Source of the DNA: AC-9 sp051984395
GTDB lineage: Bacteria > Actinomycetota > Acidimicrobiia > Acidimicrobiales > AC-9
Reading direction: 5' to 3'
Assembly (NCBI GenBank): GCA_051984395.1
Contig: JBPYEZ010000123.1
Span: 1-64,000 of the forward strand
Length of the DNA stretch: 64,000 nt
This document shows positions 24,917 through 34,326 of this stretch, in pieces (position 1 is the stretch's first letter; every line of letters begins with the position of its first letter). The notes under the pieces are model-generated. The model did not search any database, was not told where the DNA came from, and saw nothing but the letters and a program-made list of their open reading frames with translations. The translations under genes and the position numbers were made by a program.

Positions 24917-25674
24917 CAGCGCAGTCCCTTGACCCCGGTCGAGGTCGGCTCGATCACGGTCCTGTCGTCGACCAGCTCCTCGAGCTGACCCTCGGGGGCG
25001 TCGTAGGCGCCCTCGTCCTCGTCGCGGACGACGATGCCGTCCTCGAGCTCGATCACCCGCCGTCGCATGGTGTTGACGATGGCGTCGTTGTGGGTGGCCA
25101 TGAGAACCGTCGTGCCCGTCCGGCTGATGCGGTCGAGGAGCTTCGTCACGTCGGCGCCGCCGCCGGGATCGATGTTGCCGGTGGGCTCGTCGGCCAGGAG
25201 GATGAGAGGCCGGTTCACGAAGGCGCGGGCGACCGCCACACGCTGCTGCTCCCCGCCCGAGAGCTCACCGGGCAGGCAGTCCCACTTGTCCCCGAGGCCG
25301 ACCAGGTCGAGAGCCTGGGGAACCTGGGACGCCACCACGGACTTGGGCCGGCCGATGACCTCGAGCGCGAAGGCCACGTTGGCGAACACCGACTTGCTCG
25401 GCAGCAGGCGGAAGTCCTGGAAGACGCAGCCGATGTTGCGCCGGAGGTACGGCACCTTCCAGTGCCGCAACCGGCCGATGTTCCAGCCCGCCACCCAGAT
25501 CTGCCCGCGATCAGGGACTTCCTCGCGCAGGATCAGGCGGATGAACGTCGACTTCCCGGCCCCGGAAGGACCGACGAGGAAGACGAACTCGCCCCTGCCG
25601 ATCTCAACCGAGCAGTCGCGAAGGGCGCTGACGGATCCCTTGTAGGTCTTGCTGACGTTGTCCAGTCGGATCAT
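24916..25674 (-). CDS. ftsE: Cell-division ATP-binding protein FtsE
   Basis: The 252-residue ABC ATPase partners with FtsX. It has Walker A GPSGAGKST, Q-loop CVFQDFRLLPSKSVFANV, signature LSGGEQQRVAVARAF and Walker B LILLADEPTGNIDP. The C-terminal tail beyond residue 210 is acidic (RDEDEGAYDAPEGQLEELVD) and longer than in most FtsE. ATG 25674 starts at the family N-terminus MIRLDNVSKTY. It lies downstream of prfB with a 103-bp spacer that may hold its own promoter. Confidence 0.96.
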   Translation of the reverse strand: MIRLDNVSKTYKGSVSALRDCSVEIGRGEFVFLVGPSGAGKSTFIRLILREEVPDRGQIWVAGWNIGRLRHWKVPYLRRNIGCVFQDFRLLPSKSVFANVAFALEVIGRPKSVVASQVPQALDLVGLGDKWDCLPGELSGGEQQRVAVARAFVNRPLILLADEPTGNIDPGGGADVTKLLDRISRTGTTVLMATHNDAIVNTMRRRVIELEDGIVVRDEDEGAYDAPEGQLEELVDDRTVIEPTSTGVKGLR

Positions 25675-25758
25675 AGATATCCACGGAGCAGCGCCCTCCC
25701 GCGCCGAACAGCGCCGGCCACTTGCGAGTAGGGACCCTAGCATCCCCCGCGGGGCGCA

Positions 25759-25772
25759 CCGCCAATTGGCGG
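25759..25772. other. 14-bp perfect palindrome between prfB and ftsE
   Basis: CCGCCAATTGGCGG is fully symmetric and begins 5 bp past the prfB stop on the minus strand. It is not followed by a T-run, so it is a poor intrinsic terminator. It could be a binding site or a transcript-end stabilising stem. The rest of the 103-bp spacer (25675-25777) shows no gene. Confidence 0.4.
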
Positions 25773-25777
25773 ACTGG

Positions 25778-26884
25778 CTAGGTGTCCCCCTGGGCCCGCC
25801 GCCAGCGGAGGAATGACTCCATGAACCCGTCGAGGTCGCCGTCGAGCACAGCATCGACGTTCCCTGTCTCCTCGTTGGTCCTGAGGTCCTTCACCAGCTG
25901 GTACGGCGCCAGGACGTACGACCGGATCTGGTTGCCCCAGGCCACGTCGGTCTGCGGTCCGGAGATGGCGTCGAGCTCCGCCTGGCGCTCCTCCCGTTGC
26001 CGATCGGCGAGCTTGGCTCCGAGGATCTGAAGCGCCTTGGCCTTGTTCTGGTGCTGGCTGCGCTCGTTCTGGACCGAGACGACGATGCCCGTGGGCAGGT
26101 GGGTGATGCGCACAGCCGAGTCGGTGACGTTGACGTGCTGTCCGCCGGCGCCGGACGAACGGTAGGTGTCCACCCGAAGGTCCTTCTCGTCGATGTCGAC
26201 GGTGGACACGTCGTCGAGGAAGGGCGTGGCATCGAGCGACGCGAAGCTGGTCTGACGCCGCTTCTGGGCGTCGAACGGTGACATGCGCACCAGACGGTGC
26301 ACACCACGTTCGGCCGCCAGCAGGCCGTAGGCGTACCGGCCCCGGACGATGAACGTGGCCGACAGGATGCCGGCCTCCTGGCCGGGCGACACCTCGTCGA
26401 CCTCGACCGAGAAGCCGCGGCGCTCGGCCCAGCGCAGGTACATGCGCAGCAACATCTCGGCCCAGTCCTGGGCGTCGGTGCCGCCGGCTCCGGCGTGGAT
26501 CTCCGCCACCGCGTCCCGGTCGTCGTGCTCACCGGAGAACAGTGAACGCAGCTCGAGGGCGTCGAGCTGGCGTCCGAGGTCGGCCACCGCCTCGGCCAGC
26601 TCCGGCTCCACCGACGCGTCGCCCTCCTCGACGGCCAGCTGGTACAGGGTCTCGGCGTCGGCCAGCCGGGCGTCGAGGCCGGTCACCAGCTCGACGTCGC
26701 CGCCCACCCGACCGTAGGCCGTGGTGGTGGCCCGAGCCGCGTCGGGGTCGTCCCACAGGTCGGGCCGTCCCACCTCGGCCTCCAGCGCCGACAGGCGGGC
26801 CTGGAGCCCCGCCAGGTCCAGGTAGGTCTTGGCCTCCTCGAGACGCTTGCGCAGGGTGGCCAGGTCGTCAGCGAAGTCGCGCAC
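25778..26884 (-). CDS. prfB: Peptide chain release factor 2
   Basis: The 368-residue RF2 terminates translation at UGA and UAA. It carries the stop-codon recognition motif S-P-F at 202-204 and the catalytic G-G-Q at 247-249 in SSGAGGQHVNVTDSAVRITH. The programmed +1 frameshift that regulates RF2 in many bacteria is absent: the corresponding Y-L-D (residues 21-23) is read through as CTG-GAC in one frame. The start is GTG 26884, 36 bp downstream of the secA stop. The secA-prfB-ftsE-ftsX order is conserved in actinobacteria. Confidence 0.97.
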   Translation of the reverse strand: MRDFADDLATLRKRLEEAKTYLDLAGLQARLSALEAEVGRPDLWDDPDAARATTTAYGRVGGDVELVTGLDARLADAETLYQLAVEEGDASVEPELAEAVADLGRQLDALELRSLFSGEHDDRDAVAEIHAGAGGTDAQDWAEMLLRMYLRWAERRGFSVEVDEVSPGQEAGILSATFIVRGRYAYGLLAAERGVHRLVRMSPFDAQKRRQTSFASLDATPFLDDVSTVDIDEKDLRVDTYRSSGAGGQHVNVTDSAVRITHLPTGIVVSVQNERSQHQNKAKALQILGAKLADRQREERQAELDAISGPQTDVAWGNQIRSYVLAPYQLVKDLRTNEETGNVDAVLDGDLDGFMESFLRWRRAQGDT

Positions 26885-26920
26885 CGGCCACTCCGAGCCG
26901 CCGGACGCGGGGCCGCGGCC

Positions 26921-29695
<2,775 letters not shown>

Positions 29696-29915
29696 CGTCA
29701 GCCCAGTGTACTGGGGGCCCTGCTCACTTCTGGGCGGGCGACGGCCCCCTCCCGCCGGAGCGCGCTCCGGCACTCCTCCGGTTCCACCTATTGTCGAAAG
29801 TTCGCGCCGCGCTGAACGAGATCCGGCCCAATTTCGAGAATACGTGGAACCGCGGAGATCCGTGCCTCTGCGCCTCCCTCCGCTCACTGGCGGGCTGGAG
29901 GACTGAGGGAGCGAC
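29696..29915. other. Upstream region of secA, no gene seen
   Basis: These 220 bp between the response-regulator stop and the secA start contain a locally less GC-rich part (about 29790-29840). No convincing ORF or structured RNA was found. A secA promoter is expected here but no clear -35/-10 pair could be fixed. Confidence 0.4.
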
Positions 29916-30614
29916 CTAGCGGTCTTCAGCCTCGATGAGGCGCTCGCGGACGGCGTAGATGACCGCTTGCATCCTCGAGTGGAGGTGGAGCTTGTCGAGG
30001 ATGTTGTGGACGTGGTTCTTGACGGTGTTCTCCGAGATGTACAGCGAGTCGGCGATGTCCCGGTTGCTCATCCCCCGGGCCACCAGCTTGAGCACCTCGA
30101 GCTCCCGGCCCGTCAGCTCCGGCGGGGGGACCTGGGGTCGCTCCTCGGCCCGCCTGACCAGGGAGTTGAACTCGGTGAGCAACTTGGACGCCATCGAGGG
30201 CGAGATGAGGCTCTGGCCCTGGACGACGGCGCGGATGGCGTCGGCCACCTCCTCCACCGAGATCTCCTTGAGCAGGTAGCCGTTGGCCCCCGCCTTCACC
30301 GCCTCGTAGAGGTCCTCCTCCTCGTCGCTCACGGTGAGCATCAGGATCCTGGTCGACGGGGTCACCGTGCGTATGGTGCGCGCCGCCTCGATGCCGTTGA
30401 CCTGCGGCATCCGCACGTCCATCAGCACCACGTCGGGAGCGAGCTCCTCGGCCTTGGCGACCGCCTCGGCCCCGTCCTCGGCCTCGCCCACGACCTCGAT
30501 CCCACCCTCGGTGCCCAGCACCACGTACAAGCCCCGGCGGAACAGCGCCTGGTCGTCCGCGATCAGCACGCGGATGACCTGGCCGTCCTGTCCCGAGATC
30601 TGGTTGTCGACCAA
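29916..30614 (-). CDS. LuxR-type (NarL family) response regulator, orphan
   Basis: The 232-residue two-component regulator has a receiver domain (residues about 14-130) with acidic pocket Asp20-Asp21 and phospho-acceptor Asp66 (VVLMDVRMP), plus the conserved Lys in GYLLKE. The LuxR HTH (about 165-225) is ELTGRELEVLKLVARGMSNR followed by SENTVKNHVHNILDKL. The assumed start is TTG 30614; a GTG nearer RVLIADD is possible. No histidine kinase gene is nearby. Its placement between hpf and secA is common in actinobacteria. Confidence 0.93.
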   Translation of the reverse strand: MVDNQISGQDGQVIRVLIADDQALFRRGLYVVLGTEGGIEVVGEAEDGAEAVAKAEELAPDVVLMDVRMPQVNGIEAARTIRTVTPSTRILMLTVSDEEEDLYEAVKAGANGYLLKEISVEEVADAIRAVVQGQSLISPSMASKLLTEFNSLVRRAEERPQVPPPELTGRELEVLKLVARGMSNRDIADSLYISENTVKNHVHNILDKLHLHSRMQAVIYAVRERLIEAEDR

Positions 30615-30630
30615 GACTCCCCCCGTCGTG

Positions 30631-31206
30631 TCAGGTGGTATCGATTAGTCCGATTTGACCGTCCTTCCGCCGGTATACCACCGCGGCACGGCCCGTTTCA
30701 GCATTGGTGAACAGGATGAACCCCCGGCCGAGCAGGTCGAGCTCCAGCGCCGCCTCCTCCGGGGTCATGGGCTTGGCATCGGATTGGACCGTCCGGATGA
30801 TGCGCGGCTGCTCGTCCGCTACGTCCTCCTCGTCGCTGTCGTCGTCCAACACTGCGGCCGACGCCTCGGGACCGGGCACCCCTCCGGCGTGGCGGCGAGG
30901 GTGGGACCGTCCGATCAAGCGCCCCTTCAGCTTCTCCATCCGGTGCTCGAGCTTGTCGACCACCCGATCGACGGCGGCGAAGGTGTCGGTCGCCGCCGCC
31001 CTGGCCCGCACGATGTGACCATGGCCCACCACGGTCACCTCGCACACCTCCTTGTCGGCGATGCGCGGATTGCGCTCCTCGAGGAAGCGAACCTCGGCCC
31101 GCTCCATCGAGTCGAGGTAGCGCCCCAGACGGGTGACCTTCTCCTCCACGGTTGCCTTCAGCACCTCCGACACCTCGACGTTTCGGCCCTGGATCGAGAT
31201 GTCCAC
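30631..31206 (-). CDS. hpf: Long-form ribosome hibernation-promoting factor
   Basis: The 191-residue protein binds the 30S decoding site and dimerises 70S ribosomes into inactive 100S particles during stress. The N-terminal RaiA domain (about 1-100) begins VDISIQGRNVEVSEVLK. An acidic linker follows (VLDDDSDEEDV). The C-terminal dimerisation domain (about 135-190) contains PMTPEEAALELDLLGRGFILF and VYRRKDGQIGLID. GTG 31206 is fixed by AGGAGG 7 nt upstream. Confidence 0.95.
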   Translation of the reverse strand: MDISIQGRNVEVSEVLKATVEEKVTRLGRYLDSMERAEVRFLEERNPRIADKEVCEVTVVGHGHIVRARAAATDTFAAVDRVVDKLEHRMEKLKGRLIGRSHPRRHAGGVPGPEASAAVLDDDSDEEDVADEQPRIIRTVQSDAKPMTPEEAALELDLLGRGFILFTNAETGRAAVVYRRKDGQIGLIDTT

Positions 31207-31584
31207 GTGCGTTCCTCCTGTGTCAATGTGCGGGCCGCGAGCGGCTGACCTGGTCTTTGACCCCACACTCGCCTGCCGAGAGGGTGGCGGACGGGGCGCT
31301 GGCGGCCGGCTGGCCCCACAGCGCACCCTGGCGCCCGCGTCGCCTCTTCGCCGCCGGTGCCGAGGATCGGCACGTCGGCGGGCAGGACTTACTCCTAAGC
31401 CGCACCATGCTCAGCAACCACGGGTTGCCTTACGTGGGTCGTTTCGCCTACGGCTGGCCTCGACTTGCAACCACAGACCCGCACGCAGCCCATACGAGAG
31501 TGTAGGACGTGCTGACGGGATGCGGCCTAGTCAGTACGTGCCAGTCGTCCAGTAAGCCCGGTCCGGCCCGGTGCAGGGCCGGGG
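31207..31584. other. 378-bp intergenic region upstream of hpf with inverted repeats, no gene recognised
   Basis: No ORF here resembles a protein. The part from about 31381 to 31560 is less GC-rich than its surroundings and holds several possible stems: GCAACC-acg-GGTTGC (31414-31428), a GTGGGTC...GACCCGCAC pairing over about 31433-31483, and CTTA-ctcc-TAAG near 31388-31399. It may be the hpf leader/promoter or a small RNA; no known riboswitch class is recognised. Confidence 0.4.
31563..31582 (-). terminator. GC-rich hairpin after the PGI/PMI gene
   Basis: A 7-bp perfect stem (CCGGCCC / GGGCCGG) with a 6-nt loop begins 2 bp past the TAG of the isomerase gene. There is no T-tract after it on the minus strand, so it is at best an atypical terminator or an mRNA-end stabiliser. 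Confidence 0.4.
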
Positions 31585-32640
31585 CTACTCCTCGGACGGC
31601 CCTCCCGGGCCCGCCGTGAGACCGCTCTTGATCTCGGACAGGGCCGGGACGGGCCCTGGGTCGAGCCCCTCCTGGGCGGCCAGGTGCAACGAGACGAAGT
31701 CGCCGAAGATGACGAGGTCCAGAAGCTGGGCCAGGCGTCCCTCACCCTCGCCCTCGACCTCCTCGATCCCGGCGACCACCTCGCGCACGATGTCGTCTAC
31801 CAGCTCGAAGCGACGAGCGATCCGGGGGTGCTCGTCACCGTGCCTGAGGTTCACGAGAGTGAGGAGCTGGCGGGTGATGTCCCCGTGCTGGCCCCATCCG
31901 GCCACCTCGTTGTGGCACAGCTCCGGCTGGGTCGCGGCGAAGGCCGGGGCCTTGGCGTTCTCGTTGACGTCCGCCTTCCAGCGCCAGGCGGCGACGGAGC
32001 CGATCCCGGCTGCCCCGTAGACGAGTGGGATCGTTCTCCCGATGCGACGGGCGAGCGCCTCGGCCGGGCTCGCCGGCCCGACGAGCTGGTCCCGGCGGCG
32101 CCGCAGCTGGGCGACAGCCTGATCGACCCACCGTCGGGCGCCCGGGAGCAGGCGCAGGTCCTCGGCCACGGCGAGCAGCGGGACGGTCATGGCCCCCACA
32201 GCGGCGCGCGGCTGAGGAATGCCGTCGGGCACCGGCAGGACCGGTGCCCCCCAATCGTCGGCCCGCTTGGCCAGCTCGCCGCCGCTCGTGACCACGACCA
32301 CTGCCGCGCCGCGTGACACCGCAGCCTGAGCGGCCTCCACCGTCTCCTCGGTGTCGCCAGAGAACGAGACGGCGAACACCAACGACGCCGGGCCGACGAA
32401 GCCCGGTGGGCAGTAGGACTTCACGACCGAGACCGGCACGGCCAGCTCCGGGCCGGCCGTCGCCTGGAACACGTCGCCCGCGATTCCGCTGCCCCCCATG
32501 CCCAGCACCACCACGTTGGCGATCGACCCGCGGGGCAGCGGGCCCGCCATCTGCTCGAAAGCCTGGGCGGCACTGGCGACCTGCTCGGGGAGCTGGGCGG
32601 CGGCGTCCCACATCCCCAGCGTGTCGAGCCGCTCGCTCAC
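31585..32640 (-). CDS. Bifunctional phosphoglucose/phosphomannose isomerase
   Basis: The 351-residue SIS-fold enzyme interconverts fructose-6-P with glucose-6-P and mannose-6-P, feeding GDP-mannose synthesis. Motifs: VVVLGMGGSGIAGDV (N-terminal SIS), SFSGDTEETVEAA (phosphosugar-binding Ser/Thr cluster), VVTSGGELAKRA, and PELCHNEVAGW with Glu/His near the C-terminal third. GTG 32640 overlaps the stop of the small Trm112-like gene by 4 nt. It forms an operon with that gene and with the phosphomannomutase. Confidence 0.92.
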   Translation of the reverse strand: MSERLDTLGMWDAAAQLPEQVASAAQAFEQMAGPLPRGSIANVVVLGMGGSGIAGDVFQATAGPELAVPVSVVKSYCPPGFVGPASLVFAVSFSGDTEETVEAAQAAVSRGAAVVVVTSGGELAKRADDWGAPVLPVPDGIPQPRAAVGAMTVPLLAVAEDLRLLPGARRWVDQAVAQLRRRRDQLVGPASPAEALARRIGRTIPLVYGAAGIGSVAAWRWKADVNENAKAPAFAATQPELCHNEVAGWGQHGDITRQLLTLVNLRHGDEHPRIARRFELVDDIVREVVAGIEEVEGEGEGRLAQLLDLVIFGDFVSLHLAAQEGLDPGPVPALSEIKSGLTAGPGGPSEE

Positions 32641-32903
32641 GCCGGCGCGCCGCCCGACGGGCTCTCCCCCGGATCGAAGGTCGGCCTGATTCCGTCCGTC
32701 TCGGCCTTCGCCACCAGGCGGCCATGCTCGCTGTCGTCCACCGTCTCGGCCTCGTCGATCAGCATGATCGGGATGTCGTCGCGGATGGCGTACCGCCGGT
32801 GGAGACGGGGGTTGTAGAGGCTGTCCTCGTCGGCGAAGTACAGCAGCGGTCCCTTGTCCTCGGGACAGGCCAGGATCTCCAGCAGCATCGGGTCGAGTGC
32901 CAC
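32637..32903 (-). CDS. Trm112-like (UPF0434/YcaR) small protein
   Basis: The 88-residue protein has a short zinc-ribbon-like fold: LLEILACPEDKGPLLYF then LYNPRLHRRYAIRDDIPIML. Only one of the usual two N-terminal cysteines is present (CPED), a common state in this family, so zinc binding is unlikely. Family members activate methyltransferases, but the bacterial role is unclear. It is coupled to its neighbours: GTG 32903 is one base from the phosphomannomutase stop and its stop overlaps the isomerase start. Confidence 0.88.
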   Translation of the reverse strand: MALDPMLLEILACPEDKGPLLYFADEDSLYNPRLHRRYAIRDDIPIMLIDEAETVDDSEHGRLVAKAETDGIRPTFDPGESPSGGAPA

Positions 32904-32904
32904 C

Positions 32905-34299
32905 TCAGCTCTCCCTTCGGTGGATGGGACCGGCAGCGGCGACGTCCCCGGCGGTCCCGTCGATCAGCGACAGGATCTCGCCCAGGTGAGTGTCCCGCTC
33001 GGCCGGCGTTCGGGCTTCGAGGTTCAGACGGAGCAGTGGCTCGGTGTTCGAGGGGCGGACGTTGAACCACCACTCGCCCCAGTCGGCGGTCAGCCCGTCG
33101 GTGCGGTCGAGGGTCGCCCCGCTCGCCGAGGCCAGCTCGGTGGCGATCGACTCGACGATCCGACCAGGGTCGGAGACCTCGATGTTGATCTCCCCGGAAT
33201 CGGAGTAGCGCTCGAACGGCCGGCGAAGCTCGGACAGCGGCTGGCCGGCTTTGGACAGCAGCTCCAGCACGATCACGGCGGCCACGAGCCCGGAGTCGGC
33301 CCGGTAGTTGTCCCGGAAGTAGTAGTGCCCCGAGTGCTCTCCGCCGAACACCGCTCCCGTCTCGGCCATCACCGCCTTGATGAAGGAGTGGCCCACGCGG
33401 GTGCGGACCGGCACCCCTCCGTTCTCCTGGATGATCTCGGGAACCGCCTTGGAGCAGATCAGGTTGTAGAGGACGGTTGCTCCGGGATGCTTCTCCAGCA
33501 TCGCCTTGGCGACCAGCGCCGTGGTGAGGGATCCCGACAGGGGCTGGGCCTTCTCGTCGACGAGGAAGACCCGGTCGGCGTCACCGTCGAAGGCCAGGCC
33601 CACGTCGGCGCCGGTCTCCAGCACGCGCCGATTGAGATCGGCGAGGTTCTCGGGCTGGATGGGATCAGCGGGGTGATTGGGAAAGTTGCCGTCGAGCTCG
33701 GGGTAGAGGATCTCCAGCTTGAAGGGCAGCGGAGCGAGCACGCGGGGCACGACGAGCCCGCCCATGCCGTTGGCCGTGTCGGCCACGACTCGCAGGGGGG
33801 CCAGCGCGTCGACGTCCACGAACGAGCGCACGTGGGCCGCGTACTCGTCGAGCAGGTCGGCCTGCTCGACCCAGCCTCGCCCCCTCCCTCCGGGACTCGT
33901 GACGCCGGCGGCCAAGGCCTTGATCTCCCCCAACCCCGTGTCCCGGCCGACCGGGCGCGCCCCGGCCCGGCACAGCTTGATGCCGTTGTAGCGCGCCGGA
34001 TTGTGCGACGCCGTGAACATGGCGCCCGGCACGTCGAGCCGGCCCGAGGCGAAGTAGAGCAGGTCCGTCGACGCCAGACCGAGGTCGGCCACGTCAGTCC
34101 CCTCGGAGACGGCGCCGGCGATGAACGCCTCGCTGAGCGGGACGCCCGACTCGCGCATGTCACGTCCGACCACGATTCGCTCCGCCCCGGTGAACCGGGC
34201 GAACGCCGAGCCGACGGCGCGGCAGACCTCGGCATCGAGTTGGTCCGGCACGCTGCCGCGCACGTCGTAGGCCTTGAAGATGGGGTCGAGTGGCAGCAT
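32905..34299 (-). CDS. manB: Phosphomannomutase/phosphoglucomutase
   Basis: The 464-residue alpha-D-phosphohexomutase converts mannose-6-P to mannose-1-P (or the glucose equivalents). The start is MLPLDPIFKAYDVRGSVPDQ. The phosphoserine loop is FTASHNPARYNG, the metal loop AFDGDADRVFLVD, the sugar-binding loop FGGEHSGHYYF and the phosphate loop VRPSNTEPLLRLN; all four active-site loops are intact. With the downstream isomerase it supplies mannose-1-P for the polysaccharide genes at 40-55 kb. Confidence 0.94.
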   Translation of the reverse strand: MLPLDPIFKAYDVRGSVPDQLDAEVCRAVGSAFARFTGAERIVVGRDMRESGVPLSEAFIAGAVSEGTDVADLGLASTDLLYFASGRLDVPGAMFTASHNPARYNGIKLCRAGARPVGRDTGLGEIKALAAGVTSPGGRGRGWVEQADLLDEYAAHVRSFVDVDALAPLRVVADTANGMGGLVVPRVLAPLPFKLEILYPELDGNFPNHPADPIQPENLADLNRRVLETGADVGLAFDGDADRVFLVDEKAQPLSGSLTTALVAKAMLEKHPGATVLYNLICSKAVPEIIQENGGVPVRTRVGHSFIKAVMAETGAVFGGEHSGHYYFRDNYRADSGLVAAVIVLELLSKAGQPLSELRRPFERYSDSGEINIEVSDPGRIVESIATELASASGATLDRTDGLTADWGEWWFNVRPSNTEPLLRLNLEARTPAERDTHLGEILSLIDGTAGDVAAAGPIHRRES

Positions 34300-34326
34300 G
34301 AGACAGCCGAGCCTACTTCGCTTCTC

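Noticed and set aside
25759..25772. Intrinsic terminator of prfB
   Set aside because: The stem lacks a U-tract and is only 7 bp, so I kept it as an unassigned palindrome.
31133..31555. Short ORFs in the hpf upstream spacer, considered as a ComF-like or small gene
   Set aside because: No zinc-finger or PRPP motif and no plausible ribosome-binding site; composition is not coding-like.
31381..31560. Possible known riboswitch or housekeeping RNA (SRP RNA, RNase P RNA, tmRNA, 6S)
   Set aside because: None of the conserved core sequences of these RNAs could be found on either strand; kept only as an unassigned structured spacer.
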